Shown here one piece after another: positions 17,368 to 26,263 of a DNA stretch of 64,000 nucleotides; the stretch's first letter is position 1; every line of letters begins with the position of its first letter. The stretch lies in contig CAYMHU010000020.1 in NCBI GenBank assembly GCA_964390335.1, forward strand, positions 1 to 64,000, read 5' to 3'. This stretch comes from Granulosicoccus sp964390335. GTDB taxonomy: Bacteria > Pseudomonadota > Gammaproteobacteria > Granulosicoccales > Granulosicoccaceae. A program made the translations under genes and the position numbers. The notes under the pieces were generated by a model. The model did not search any database and was not told the DNA's origin. It saw only the letters and a list, made by a program, of their open reading frames with translations.

Positions 17368-18374
17368 GCGCCGGCTAGGCCAACTGCCTTTCTGATTTCA
17401 GCCATGAGCGCACGACTGTGAACCCGTGCTTTTGCTGCTCCTTCCAGCAGCACCGCTTCAACTTTTTCAGGTTGATTCAATAATTCATTGTATCGTTCGC
17501 GAGGCTCTTCCAGCGTTGCATCCAGCAGCTCAAATAAACGTTGTTTTGCATCACCCCAGCCAATGCCTGCTTCGAAATCAGCTTTCATTGTGGCAATATC
17601 TGCGTCGCTGGCAAACGCCTTGTAGATATCAAATACGGTGTTGCCATCGGGATCTTTTGGTTCACCGGGTTCAAGCGAATTGGTTTTGATTTTCATGATT
17701 TGTTTGCGCAACTTTTTAGCTGGCGAAAACAACGTAATCGTGTTGTTGTAACTCTTACTCATTTTGCGTCCGTCGAGCCCAGTGATCAGCGCAACATTGT
17801 CATCAACGACGACCTCAGGAATGACAAATAACTCACCATAGTGATGATTAAAGCGTTGTGCTACATCGCGTGTCATTTCAAGATGCTGAATTTGATCTTT
17901 ACCAACCGGTACCTTAGTAGCTTTAAACATCAAAATATCTGCCGCCATTAATACCGGGTAGTTATACAAACCCATGGTTATCCCTTTATCAGGATCGGCA
18001 GCCGTATCGGCATCCAGATTTTCCTGAACCAATGCCTTATACGCGTGAGCTCGATTCATGAGTCCTTTCGCCGTCATACAAGATAGAATCCAGGTTAATT
18101 CTGGAATTTCGGGAATATCAGACTGGCGGTAGAACGTGGCCTTATCAGTATCAAGCCCGAGTGCAAGCCAGGTTGCAGCTATATCGAATCGCGATTGGCG
18201 CACTTCGTCCGGGTTCGGATTTTTTATCAGTGCATGATAGTCGGCCAGAAAAAAGAAACTCTCATTTTCAGCGTTTTTGCTGGCCTCAATTGCCGGACGA
18301 ATGGCGCCAACGTAATTGCCCAGATGTGGTGTGCCGGTAGTGGTTATTCCGGTAAGATAGGTTTGTTTAGCCAT
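17364..18374 (-). CDS. trpS: Tryptophanyl-tRNA synthetase
   Basis: Class Ic aminoacyl-tRNA synthetase charging tRNA-Trp, 336 residues, the usual bacterial length. The HIGH-equivalent is TPHLGN (residues 15-20). The KMSKS loop is present as GRKMSKSYNN at about residue 200. VPVGKDQIQHLEMTRDVAQRFN is the typical Trp/ATP-binding segment. It heads a two-gene transcript with the asparaginase. A translating-tryptophan attenuator was not seen in the short upstream region. Confidence 0.96.
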   Translation of the reverse strand: MAKQTYLTGITTTGTPHLGNYVGAIRPAIEASKNAENESFFFLADYHALIKNPNPDEVRQSRFDIAATWLALGLDTDKATFYRQSDIPEIPELTWILSCMTAKGLMNRAHAYKALVQENLDADTAADPDKGITMGLYNYPVLMAADILMFKATKVPVGKDQIQHLEMTRDVAQRFNHHYGELFVIPEVVVDDNVALITGLDGRKMSKSYNNTITLFSPAKKLRKQIMKIKTNSLEPGEPKDPDGNTVFDIYKAFASDADIATMKADFEAGIGWGDAKQRLFELLDATLEEPRERYNELLNQPEKVEAVLLEGAAKARVHSRALMAEIRKAVGLAGA

Positions 18375-18472
18375 GCGAATTCTTTCTTAATTTGGCTGCA
18401 TTGTATCAAGCTCAGTGCAATATGTTTTGGATAAAACACGGCTTTGATACGAGAAAATTGACACAATGAACC

Positions 18473-19585
18473 ATGTACTATTTTTGTAAATTGTCTAAAT
18501 CCGTTGGAAATCAATTGATCCCCGTCGCTATTGCATTAGGACTACTCCTGACAAGCATTAATGCCAGCGCCAATACAGACAACTCGCCCATCAGCGATTT
18601 ACTGATTGTGCTAGACGCCGATGGTCGGTCACACACAGTACAACACACCGCCGCCACAAATAGCTCTGCGCTTACTATCGACTTACCCGGTAGCGTTATC
18701 CCGTTAGAAATGATGTTCTTGGACACAGATAGCACCCAACAAAGCAGCTCTCAACGATCAGGACAGATCCAGAACAATGCATCGCGTCTGCAACTCAACT
18801 CAGGCAGCGCATTTGTGCGCTATCAACACCAGTATGGTAGTGAGGTCGAACAAACTTCAAACGGACACTATGTCCTCACAATCCCATCAACACCATCCAA
18901 TATAGTGTCGGAAGATTTGCAATCAATCCGGTCAAGCATCATGTGGGTTTTTCCCAGTGAGTTTGAAATACTCAGCTACACCATCACTAAACCTGAAACC
19001 GGGAAATGGGTATCTGGCAATAACACCTTGTCGTTTCATCAATCAGGGTCTGAGGTGGTTGACTTATCAATCACGTATAAGAGACAAAACACGCTGACTA
19101 AACCTGCCATTGATGCGTGTAACGAATTTAACGAAGCGAGTGATCACTGCTCTGGTGATGAAGATGCCGATGGCGTACCAGACTACCGAGATATCTGCTT
19201 GCAAGCGCACGATGGCAGCAGCACTGAATTTGGGTGTGCCGAGTCTCCTACAACTATTCTGACAGACATTGCTTTCAAACGCGGACGGCGGTATCTGGAT
19301 ACCAAAGCTCGAAAAACACTAGACCGTGTAGCGCATGCGTTAAGAAATATGAGCGACACACAATTTATGATTGGTGCGCACACAGACAATACCGGCGGAC
19401 AAAAAATAAACCAAACCTTATCTCAAAGCCGTGCTGATGCGGTTCGGCATTACTTAATGTTACGCGGCGTAGGGCCCAACCAAGTGACATCGGTCGGTTA
19501 TGGAGAGCAATACCCGATAAGAGACAACGCCACACAAGAAGGCAGAATGGCGAATAGGCGTGTGGAAATCAGTGTTATCAAGTAG
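18473..19585 (+). CDS. OmpA-family outer membrane protein with TSP3-like calcium motif
   Basis: Exported protein of 370 residues with a signal peptide ending near ASA (about residue 34). The middle part (35-210) is Ser/Thr-rich and not recognisable. It is followed by a thrombospondin type 3-like acidic motif, DEDADGVPDYRDIC, as found in OprF-type proteins. The C-terminal OmpA domain (about 255-370) carries TDIAFKRGRRYLD, IGAHTDNTGG, LSQSRADAVRHYL and NRRVEISV. This domain binds peptidoglycan through diaminopimelate. It probably tethers the outer membrane to the cell wall. A beta-barrel is not evident, so it may be periplasmic with a C-terminal anchor. Confidence 0.88.
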   Translation: MYYFCKLSKSVGNQLIPVAIALGLLLTSINASANTDNSPISDLLIVLDADGRSHTVQHTAATNSSALTIDLPGSVIPLEMMFLDTDSTQQSSSQRSGQIQNNASRLQLNSGSAFVRYQHQYGSEVEQTSNGHYVLTIPSTPSNIVSEDLQSIRSSIMWVFPSEFEILSYTITKPETGKWVSGNNTLSFHQSGSEVVDLSITYKRQNTLTKPAIDACNEFNEASDHCSGDEDADGVPDYRDICLQAHDGSSTEFGCAESPTTILTDIAFKRGRRYLDTKARKTLDRVAHALRNMSDTQFMIGAHTDNTGGQKINQTLSQSRADAVRHYLMLRGVGPNQVTSVGYGEQYPIRDNATQEGRMANRRVEISVIK

Positions 19586-19593
19586 AACTTAAT

Positions 19594-19641
19594 TTGTCAC
19601 CTGCGCATGACAGGTGACAGGTGACAGGTGACAGGTGACAA
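19594..19641. repeat. Heptamer tandem repeat forming a variable-arm hairpin between convergent genes
   Basis: Four perfect copies of CAGGTGA run from 19611 to 19638. They are preceded by the inverse sequence TTGTCACCTG at 19594-19603, which can pair with CAGGTGACA in any of several registers. The element sits between the stops of the OmpA-family and malonyl-CoA decarboxylase genes. It could act as a bidirectional terminator as well as a slippage-prone microsatellite. Confidence 0.85.
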
Positions 19642-19653
19642 TATAGCTGTAGC

Positions 19654-20982
19654 TTAAGAGGCTGAACGTAAGAATTTACGTCTTTCACCCAATAACACTC
19701 TCACTTCATCAGAGCAGATAACTTTACGGTTCGTTGCATAGTCTTCGTGATTAGCGATGACTTTATCAATGTTGTACAAGTAACTAACCATAACACCAGC
19801 AGACTGCACCAAACCTTTATCGAACACATCGGCTTGTGGAAATATTTTATCAAGGCTTGCCCCGTTGCCTAAATGAAAGCGTGCCACCGGATCAAGCGGT
19901 TGATTATCAGAACGACGCTCCTGCACAAGGTATCGCGCTGCCAGTTCCTGTAACTGTTCCAGTTGCTCTGGCGCAGGATCCGGTAAATCTTTCGTAGCTA
20001 CCTGCGTGGCCAAACCCAATCGGTCCAGTAGCCACTGATCCTCACTCGATTTTAATGACCCGGCAACCCAGCGCATAAATCCAGGCACAGGCGATAACGT
20101 ACGATAGGTTTTTAAATTACTAAGCTGCGTGGATAACTGCAACGCAACCTGCTTAATCAAAAAATTACCGAAGGACACGCCAGCCAATCCTGCTTGGCAG
20201 TTAGAAATGGAATAGAACACCGCGGTATCGGCTTCTTGCGCTTGTAGTTCGAGTCTATCTTCAATAAGAATTTCTTTAATCGATACCGGTGTTGACTTGG
20301 TTAGTGCAACTTCAACAAATATGAGCGGCTCGTCTAGCATGGACGGATGAAAGAACGCGAAACACTTACGGTCACAGGGTGCCAAACGTCGACGCAACGC
20401 ATCCCAACTGCTTATAGCGTGAACTGCTTCGTATTCGATAAGTTTTTCAAGTACATTGGCAGGTGTGTTCCAATCAATTTCATGCAAAACCAAGAACCCG
20501 CGATTAAACCAATCCCGAAATAACTTTTGCAGATCGATATCTATGCGGGCAAGCTCAGGGTGTTGCTTGGTGTGCGTTAATAACTTGGCACGCATATCCA
20601 CCAGCATACCGGTCGCACCCGGCGCACTGTTTAAACGTCGGAAAAGTTCCTGACGTTTTGGTTCAACGGTACCGAGTAGCTTAGAAAAATGCTCAACGGA
20701 ATTTTCGTGTTTGAGTTGTTGAGCGGCTTTATAGACATCGCCAATATTGATATCGAACTTCGATACCAACATTTGGAAAAACTCAAGCTGTTCAGCTTCA
20801 TTCGCTTCGGAGAAACAATGCAGAAGACTAGCAGCTAGCCGATTACCCGTGACCTCCCCACGCTCAGACAATAACGCCGAGCAAAGCTCTTCCAAAGAGC
20901 GATTGTCGCCGTATTTTTGTGCGTTGGCATCGCGATTAAAAACTGAGGACAGCAGATCCTGGAAATAGCCGATCCGACTCAT
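19654..20982 (-). CDS. Malonyl-CoA decarboxylase
   Basis: Converts malonyl-CoA to acetyl-CoA and CO2. The protein has 442 residues and the two-part MCD architecture: a helical N-terminal domain (to about residue 165) and a GNAT-fold catalytic domain. Characteristic segments are LVDMRAKLL and LQKLFRDWFNRGFLVLHEIDW. In the catalytic half, FAFFHPSMLDEPLIFVEVALT is followed by AVFYSISNCQAGLAGVSFGNFLIKQV; the catalytic Ser-His pair lies in such segments. No malonyl-CoA synthetase or malonate transporter gene is adjacent, so a role in fatty-acid/malonyl-CoA balance is as likely as malonate catabolism. Confidence 0.92.
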   Translation of the reverse strand: MSRIGYFQDLLSSVFNRDANAQKYGDNRSLEELCSALLSERGEVTGNRLAASLLHCFSEANEAEQLEFFQMLVSKFDINIGDVYKAAQQLKHENSVEHFSKLLGTVEPKRQELFRRLNSAPGATGMLVDMRAKLLTHTKQHPELARIDIDLQKLFRDWFNRGFLVLHEIDWNTPANVLEKLIEYEAVHAISSWDALRRRLAPCDRKCFAFFHPSMLDEPLIFVEVALTKSTPVSIKEILIEDRLELQAQEADTAVFYSISNCQAGLAGVSFGNFLIKQVALQLSTQLSNLKTYRTLSPVPGFMRWVAGSLKSSEDQWLLDRLGLATQVATKDLPDPAPEQLEQLQELAARYLVQERRSDNQPLDPVARFHLGNGASLDKIFPQADVFDKGLVQSAGVMVSYLYNIDKVIANHEDYATNRKVICSDEVRVLLGERRKFLRSAS

Positions 20983-21270
20983 GATTGGGGCCCTAACACT
21001 GTAACTACTCTGACCCCTAGCTTATATCAATAAACCTGCCACCAACCACACATAGTTTATGCCATTAACGCTAAAAACGATGACAACAGCACAAATTGCG
21101 ACAATTGCGCCCATAGCGCTAGGCAAGCCCGGGAGGAGGAGAAAAATGAGGCACGGTCAAGCTAGCCAAATGGGTAAGTCATGCTGCGCAGTAACGCCAT
21201 CGTGGTACGCTCGGTTAAGCAAGCGTGAGAGCAAGGAGCTAGTCGACGTGTGTTTAAATCCGCTACAACC

Positions 21271-21675
21271 ATGACACTTTACTTCCGGTTATTCCTATTT
21301 TTTCCCGTGGTACTGGCTATAGTGGGTTTCACAGTGCCCCTAGCCCGCGATATTGGCATCTTCCAATTTGCTATGACAGTGATGATTGGCGGCTTTATCC
21401 CTTATTTTATTTTTGTGGTTCTAGCTCTGTATTGGTCTTTCAAACATAAACATACAAACCATACAAAAGCGTTTATTTTGGCTCCATTCGCATTCGGTGC
21501 ATGCTGTTTTATTTATGGTTTAATTCAAGCTTATACAAATTTATCAGAACCACCTAATCTATTTGTTGCGTTCGGAATAGCATCAACATTAACAGTAATT
21601 GGAGTTGTTGTGAGTGCAGCCTATTCATGGCCTGCACTGGGCATTTGGTGGCTGGGCTTGAAACTACGTAATTAG
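21271..21675 (+). CDS. Small integral membrane protein of unknown function
   Basis: I do not recognise the family. About 134 residues from the ATG at 21271 (a GTG at 21250 adds seven). Four hydrophobic segments are seen (about 3-25, 32-55, 68-85 and 100-125). A short cytoplasmic-type His/Lys-rich loop, FKHKHTNHTK, lies between helices two and three. No good ribosome-binding site is visible before either start. It is divergent from the malonyl-CoA decarboxylase gene and convergent with the MAPEG gene. Confidence 0.6.
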   Translation: MTLYFRLFLFFPVVLAIVGFTVPLARDIGIFQFAMTVMIGGFIPYFIFVVLALYWSFKHKHTNHTKAFILAPFAFGACCFIYGLIQAYTNLSEPPNLFVAFGIASTLTVIGVVVSAAYSWPALGIWWLGLKLRN

Positions 21676-21716
21676 CTCACCCGATTCGCTCACTTAAATA
21701 GCTAATCATTAAGGCC

Positions 21717-22133
21717 TTAAGAAGCAACAAAATGCCGAACAAGCAAATAAAGCAACCAAGCCACATTCACAACGCTTAAACCAATCATACTCAGTATGGT
21801 CATTTGCATTCCGCGAACACGGGCAGAAAATGCACTCGTGCCCATCATGCCCGCTGGGTGGATGGTTCGACCCATCACAAACAGCAAAGCTAACACCGCA
21901 ACAACAAGTAGTGGTACGCCATTGAACTCTGCACAGGCCATTAGAATCAGCGCCAACGGTGAGTATTCCAACAAATTCGCCTGGGCGCGCATTGCACGCA
22001 TTAGCTCTTCATTACCCCCATCACCTACCGCGATTTTTTCTTTACGCCGAATCCGGATAACCCGAAACGACAACATAATTCCTAACACGGACAAATACAC
22101 TGCGCTGAGCGTGGTAATAACAAGCACTGACAT
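21717..22133 (-). CDS. MAPEG-family membrane protein
   Basis: Integral membrane protein of 138 residues with four predicted helices, of the MAPEG family (membrane-associated proteins in eicosanoid and glutathione metabolism). The family pattern is visible: FRVIRIRRKEKIAVGDGGNEELMRAMRAQANLLEYSPLALIL, where the R-x-x-x-N-x-x-E/Y spacing is typical, followed by GRTIHPAGM. Bacterial members may have glutathione transferase or peroxidase activity, but many are untested. It stands alone on the minus strand. Confidence 0.87.
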   Translation of the reverse strand: MSVLVITTLSAVYLSVLGIMLSFRVIRIRRKEKIAVGDGGNEELMRAMRAQANLLEYSPLALILMACAEFNGVPLLVVAVLALLFVMGRTIHPAGMMGTSAFSARVRGMQMTILSMIGLSVVNVAWLLYLLVRHFVAS

Positions 22134-22267
22134 TCTTATACAGTTCTCTGGTTAACAGGTTGCAATAAGATTTAATAGTACAACGCTTTCTTGGCCAGCG
22201 CACTCATAGCTTGTAAAGCAAACTGCCTTGGCAGACTTAGGTACCAGCGTAAGGCCACAAACTTAAA

Positions 22268-22783
22268 TCAGTCAATGGCGCGCTGCATGATTTGCGTATT
22301 CAACCATCGCCCGAACTTAAATCCTGCATGCTCAATGGTGCCGACCGTTCGATAACCCATCTTCTTATGAAATCGCACAGAGGCGTTCTCCTGCACATCC
22401 ACCTCCAGCGAAATAGCAGCAATCATTTGTTTTTTTCCCGCATCTTTGCATGCTGCAAGCAAAGGTATAAATAATTGCTGACCAACACCTGCTCCATGAT
22501 ATTCTGGTGCAATATAAATAGAATTTTCAACGGTAAACCGATAGGCAGGACGTGGCCTATATCGGCTTGCGTACGCGTACCCGATAATTTGATCTGATTT
22601 GCACGCCACCAAATATGGCAACCCCAGCTGCCATACATCATCGTAGCGTTGCCGCATTTGATCAACAGTGGGTGGAATTTCTTCAAAGCTCGCTATGCCG
22701 TGACTGACTTCAGCGCTATAAATTTGTGTAACTTGCGCTATGTCGTCTGTTGTCGCCGCGCGAATGGTTATGCATTTGTTCAA
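22268..22783 (-). CDS. GNAT N-acetyltransferase, phosphinothricin acetyltransferase-like
   Basis: Acetyl-CoA-dependent N-acetyltransferase of 171 residues. The N-terminal IRAATTDDIAQVTQIYSAEV, the substrate-side segment ASFEEIPPT, and YRPRPAYRFTVENSIYIAPEYHGAGVGQQLF (the acetyl-CoA P-loop, HGAGVGQQL) are typical of the PAT/Bar and methionine sulfoximine acetyltransferase group. The start is a TTG preceded by GAGGG at 7-8 bp. It is the last gene of the moaA transcript, 18 bp after an uncharacterised gene. The natural substrate is unknown. Confidence 0.85.
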   Translation of the reverse strand: MNKCITIRAATTDDIAQVTQIYSAEVSHGIASFEEIPPTVDQMRQRYDDVWQLGLPYLVACKSDQIIGYAYASRYRPRPAYRFTVENSIYIAPEYHGAGVGQQLFIPLLAACKDAGKKQMIAAISLEVDVQENASVRFHKKMGYRTVGTIEHAGFKFGRWLNTQIMQRAID

Positions 22784-22801
22784 TGCCGCGCCCTCGGGAG
22801 T

Positions 22802-23152
22802 CTAATGTTCCGTGTTGCTATCAGGCTGGTTTTCGACCATCTGGCCAATGTAAGTGAACAACTGCTTGTGTGATTCGGGGTGATTGGTTTTCAATTCGAT
22901 TGACGCTTTGGTAAATCGCTTTACCTGCTCATCGTGCTGCGCAAGATACTCTGCCAGTTTTTGTTTATCAGCTGGGGTAGGCGACAAATTGAAATTCTTT
23001 TGCTTATTATCCAGAATTTCTAAAAATGCAAAGTGCTGTTGTTTGGTTTGAAACATGGCGTTATAAGCCTGAAAGGCATCGTTGCAGACGTCGTCCAACG
23101 TGAATTCAGCGCTGGGTTCGCCGCCGCCAGAGGTTTGTTTGTTGTTGGACAT
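22802..23152 (-). CDS. Uncharacterised small soluble protein downstream of moaA
   Basis: No family recognised. The ATG at 23152, 8 bp after the moaA stop, gives 116 residues; an in-frame upstream start at 23185 would overlap moaA. The protein is charged and mostly helical by composition, with no signal peptide or membrane segment and a disordered Gly/Ser-rich N-terminus. It lies between moaA and the GNAT gene and is presumably co-transcribed. A link to molybdopterin metabolism rests only on position. Confidence 0.65.
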   Translation of the reverse strand: MSNNKQTSGGGEPSAEFTLDDVCNDAFQAYNAMFQTKQQHFAFLEILDNKQKNFNLSPTPADKQKLAEYLAQHDEQVKRFTKASIELKTNHPESHKQLFTYIGQMVENQPDSNTEH

Positions 23153-23159
23153 GCGCGGA

Positions 23160-24182
23160 CTATCCACCGATAAAAGACATTTCAACTTTTGGTCGAATAA
23201 CAGATACCTGCGTGCGCGTTTCAGAATAACGATCTTCGCGTGTTGTCCAGATGGACTTTAGTTTCTGGTGTAGCGCTGCATTGTCGTTATTGCGCAACGT
23301 TGGTCGCAAGTCGTGACCGGAACTAGCAAACAAACACGTGTAAATGCTACCGGTTGCGGAGAGTCGTGCGCGGGAGCAATCACCGCAAAAGGGTTCCGAT
23401 ACCGATGTGATAATGCCAACTTCACCGCCACCATCAGTGTATTGCCAACGCTTTGCGACTTCGCCTTTGTAGTTAGCAGTGGTTGGTTCGATGGGTAATT
23501 CAGCATTAATAATATCAGCGATTTCGCGACTGGTAACTACCTGCGACATATCCCAGGCGTTGGTACTGCCCACGTCCATGAATTCTATGAAGCGTAAAAT
23601 TTGTCCCGTGCCGTGGAAGAAGCGCGCCATGGGCAAAATGCTGTGATCGTTCAGTCCCTTCTTAACCACCATATTGACTTTGATGGAGTCGAAGCCAACC
23701 TTAGATGCGTTTTCAATGCCGTTAAGCACTTGCTGCACACCAATACCCACATCGTTGACACGCTTAAATGTGTCATCGTCTATTGCATCTAAACTCACAT
23801 TCAAACGTTGCAGCCCGGCATCCCGCAAGCTGCGGGCACGCTTACTAGTAAGCAAGGTTGCATTCGTGGTTAAGCTGACATCAGTAATGCCATCAACATT
23901 GGCAATCCACTCTATTAACTGCTCAAGATCATTACGGATTAACGGTTCACCGCCGGTTAACCGAATTTTCTTAACCCCGAAACTGGCTGCAACGGACACA
24001 ACACGCACAATTTCTTCAAAGCTTAAAAGCTCGCTGCGCGGCAGGAATTTATAGTCTTTATTGAATACCGATTTCGGCATGCAATACACGCAACGAAAAT
24101 TGCACCGATCGGTCACGGACACGCGTAGATCCCGTAATGGTCGGTGCAGCTTGTCGCGAATGTTGCTTGCCTGCTGAGACAT
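23160..24182 (-). CDS. moaA: GTP 3',8-cyclase MoaA
   Basis: Radical SAM enzyme catalysing the first step of molybdopterin synthesis from GTP. It has 340 residues. The N-terminal cluster motif is CNFRCVYC (Cys27, 31, 34). The C-terminal second cluster comes from FCGDCSRARLSATG and the later Cys in YTCLF. The chain ends in FIGG, matching the conserved C-terminal double glycine needed for activity. It lies directly downstream of the AOR operon on the same strand (215 bp gap), and supplies the pterin that is later metallated with tungsten or molybdenum. Confidence 0.96.
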   Translation of the reverse strand: MSQQASNIRDKLHRPLRDLRVSVTDRCNFRCVYCMPKSVFNKDYKFLPRSELLSFEEIVRVVSVAASFGVKKIRLTGGEPLIRNDLEQLIEWIANVDGITDVSLTTNATLLTSKRARSLRDAGLQRLNVSLDAIDDDTFKRVNDVGIGVQQVLNGIENASKVGFDSIKVNMVVKKGLNDHSILPMARFFHGTGQILRFIEFMDVGSTNAWDMSQVVTSREIADIINAELPIEPTTANYKGEVAKRWQYTDGGGEVGIITSVSEPFCGDCSRARLSATGSIYTCLFASSGHDLRPTLRNNDNAALHQKLKSIWTTREDRYSETRTQVSVIRPKVEMSFIGG

Positions 24183-24299
24183 GGATAAACCTTAAAAAAC
24201 CTATGGTTAAAGATCCTGAAATTTCAGTGCTCAATGTAACCGATGTAAGCTGAGTGGGCAATTATTCTGCATAAATTTGCGCTTGATGTAACAGCCCAA

Positions 24300-24316
24300 T
24301 GGGCCAATTTGGCCCA
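24300..24316. promoter_or_regulatory. Hairpin between the AOR operon and moaA
   Basis: TGGGCCA and TGGCCCA pair perfectly around ATT. On the minus strand the element follows the last AOR gene and precedes moaA by about 120 bp. No T-run follows, so it could be a weak terminator or part of a moaA leader. I could not see a full molybdenum-cofactor riboswitch. Confidence 0.4.
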
Positions 24317-24397
24317 GCCAAGGCCTTGAATTCGCTAGCTATTCGTTTTCCGATGATTTGCGTGCTGACCAGTCAGACTGCTCACAGCAAACGAGCG

Positions 24398-24697
24398 CTA
24401 GCCGCCGCCACGCTGAAAGCGTAAATCGAAATGCGTTTTGAATTGCTGCTGTTGCTCGGCACTCACACCGCGGAACAAAAAACTAACTGTGGAATATGGG
24501 ATTGCCATTAACGCAATGCGACGTACCTTTGGCTCACCGATATGTATTTCTACAGAGCCATCAAACACCTCGCCATATACGGTGTTCCCTTCTACGCGGT
24601 AGGAGTGATCACCCATGGCACTAGGCAAACTGCGGAAAAAATCGGCATGCGTTAGTCCCATGTCTGCCGAGTATTCTATGTCCGGGTAATCAGCCAC
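24398..24697 (-). CDS. Small AOR-operon protein ending in Gly-Gly-Gly
   Basis: 99-residue soluble protein, family not recognised. It overlaps the MoaD-like gene by 8 bp, so it is translationally coupled to it and belongs to the AOR operon. The sequence looks like a compact beta-rich domain (HSYRVEGNTVYGEVFDGSVEIHIGEP, RRIALMAIPYSTVSFLF) and ends in FQRGGG. A free terminal Gly-Gly is the hallmark of sulfur-carrier proteins, and its neighbour also ends in Gly-Gly. Position fits the small accessory protein found at the end of some aor operons. Function is inferred from context only. Confidence 0.75.
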   Translation of the reverse strand: MADYPDIEYSADMGLTHADFFRSLPSAMGDHSYRVEGNTVYGEVFDGSVEIHIGEPKVRRIALMAIPYSTVSFLFRGVSAEQQQQFKTHFDLRFQRGGG

Positions 24698-24944
24698 CAG
24701 CTACCGGCGGCCAGATAGCCAATACATCGCCTTCTTTTAAGAGGCCTGGTGCATCGCGATCGGCATCGCATACAAAAACGCCATTAATTAACACAAGGTG
24801 CGCTAATTCACGAGGCACCTTATATTGATCAATGATGGCGTGCAAGGTGACATCTTCTTCGACGTCGATTTGCGCAACATTACGCACCGCATTGGATGGC
24901 AACAAGTCACCCAAGGTTGCATAGAGTTTAAACGTGATACGCAT
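24690..24944 (-). CDS. MoaD/ThiS-like sulfur carrier protein of the AOR operon
   Basis: 84-residue beta-grasp protein ending in PPVAGG. The C-terminal Gly-Gly is where MoaD proteins are adenylated and thiocarboxylated before giving sulfur to molybdopterin. Segments VTLHAIIDQYKVP, VLINGVFV and LKEGDVLAIWPPVAGG are typical of the family. MoaD paralogues inside aldehyde oxidoreductase operons are thought to serve the tungstopterin cofactor specifically. No MoaE or MoeB gene is in the window, so it must share those partners from elsewhere. Confidence 0.9.
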   Translation of the reverse strand: MRITFKLYATLGDLLPSNAVRNVAQIDVEEDVTLHAIIDQYKVPRELAHLVLINGVFVCDADRDAPGLLKEGDVLAIWPPVAGG

Positions 24945-24977
24945 GATTACGATGAACGTCCGAAACGACTAAACAGT

Positions 24978-26243
24978 TTAAGCGGACGTGGCGACGTGCT
25001 GTCCCTGCGCTCCGGCCAGGTATGCCTCGGGTAAGCGGGTTGGATTCGCCATGAGTTTGTCTTTCCATTCCCCCAAATGCGTCTCCGTTTGAATTAGACC
25101 ACGCATCACACCTACGTGCTGAGTCATACCCAAACTGCTGGCGCCGACTAACACGTCGTCTTTAAACTGCAAATTCAGGTATTGGAAATTATCTGTATCC
25201 ATAAACTCTGATTCTTCACCACCATCAACGCCCATCCACATACCAAACGACGTTGAAATTAATCCAACCGTATCGAGCACGTTCATATTGACGTTACCAG
25301 CGTGCGGTGTGATATGACCTTTAACCATGCTAATAGCGGCTACTTTCCCATGCTCTACCGCAGTGGGTTGAATCGCTTGCACGTAGTAGTCGCCTGTAGA
25401 GAAATCTTTGCCCTGAGCAACATCACCTGCTGCATACACATCGGGAATATTGGTTTGTAGGAAATCATCGACCACGATACCCATATCAACGTTAATACCG
25501 CTACCATCTAAAAAGCCGGTATTACTGCGAACACCTGTGGCACAGATAACCAAATCGGCGCTGAGCTGCTGACCGTTGTCTGTTGTAACGGCAAGTTTGT
25601 TGCCATTGGCTTCATCGATGCGATCAACTTTGGTTGATGTTAAAACATTGATGCCTTTACTCACACACCAGTCTTTGATCATGGTACCCATGGCTTGGTT
25701 GGTCATGCGCGACACCATGCGATCTTCCATTTCGATAACCGTCAGGTTCACTTTGCGCGCGGCCAAGGCTTCAAGAATAATACAGCCGATAAAACCGGCA
25801 CCCATCAAGATAACATCGGACCCTTCGCTGGCTTTATCAATAATTTTATGCGCATCAGCCAGTGACCAACAATTGTGTACCGCATCTAAATCAATTCCGG
25901 GAATGGGTGGTTTAACGGCGGTTGCACCGGTTGCAATCAGAAGTTTGTCGTAGGCAATTTTATCTACACCAACCAACTTGACTTCTTTGGCTTCCGTATC
26001 AACGCTACTCGCCCGGGCGTGACGCACAGTGATACCCAGGTTGTCAAAATGCCCGGCGTTTTTGCGCAGATAGGTTCCGTCTTGTGCGATGTTACCCACC
26101 AACAGATAAGGAATGGCCATTCGCGAATACGGAGGCGCTGCTTCCGCCGCAAGCATTGTAACCTCGCTACTCGCATCCAGTTTTTTAATATGCTCGGCAG
26201 CTGACACAGCTGCCGGGCCAGCGCCGATGATGACGTGGTGCAT
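24978..26243 (-). CDS. FAD/NAD-dependent oxidoreductase subunit of the AOR system
   Basis: Pyridine nucleotide-disulfide-type flavoprotein of 421 residues. Two Rossmann motifs are clear: GAGPAAVSAAEHI (FAD, residue 6 onward) and LMGAGFIGCIILEAL (NAD(P)H, about residue 145). The second FAD contact is YAAGDVAQG at about residue 280. No redox-active CxxxxC pair is seen, so it is not a disulfide reductase. In the bacterial tungsten AOR of Aromatoleum an equivalent FAD subunit links the enzyme to NAD. The same role is inferred here from its place between the catalytic subunit and the MoaD-like gene. Confidence 0.92.
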   Translation of the reverse strand: MHHVIIGAGPAAVSAAEHIKKLDASSEVTMLAAEAAPPYSRMAIPYLLVGNIAQDGTYLRKNAGHFDNLGITVRHARASSVDTEAKEVKLVGVDKIAYDKLLIATGATAVKPPIPGIDLDAVHNCWSLADAHKIIDKASEGSDVILMGAGFIGCIILEALAARKVNLTVIEMEDRMVSRMTNQAMGTMIKDWCVSKGINVLTSTKVDRIDEANGNKLAVTTDNGQQLSADLVICATGVRSNTGFLDGSGINVDMGIVVDDFLQTNIPDVYAAGDVAQGKDFSTGDYYVQAIQPTAVEHGKVAAISMVKGHITPHAGNVNMNVLDTVGLISTSFGMWMGVDGGEESEFMDTDNFQYLNLQFKDDVLVGASSLGMTQHVGVMRGLIQTETHLGEWKDKLMANPTRLPEAYLAGAQGQHVATSA

Positions 26244-26263
26244 GTTTATCTAACCGTTTTTTA

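Noticed and set aside
21059..21274. 71-codon plus-strand frame upstream of the small membrane protein
   Set aside because: No ribosome-binding site, Lys/Arg-rich composition without pattern, and it overlaps the start of the more credible membrane protein.
23674..24054. 126-codon plus-strand frame opposite moaA, and similar frames opposite livM, AOR, hslU and polA
   Set aside because: All are fully inside strong genes on the other strand and show no family features or ribosome-binding sites.
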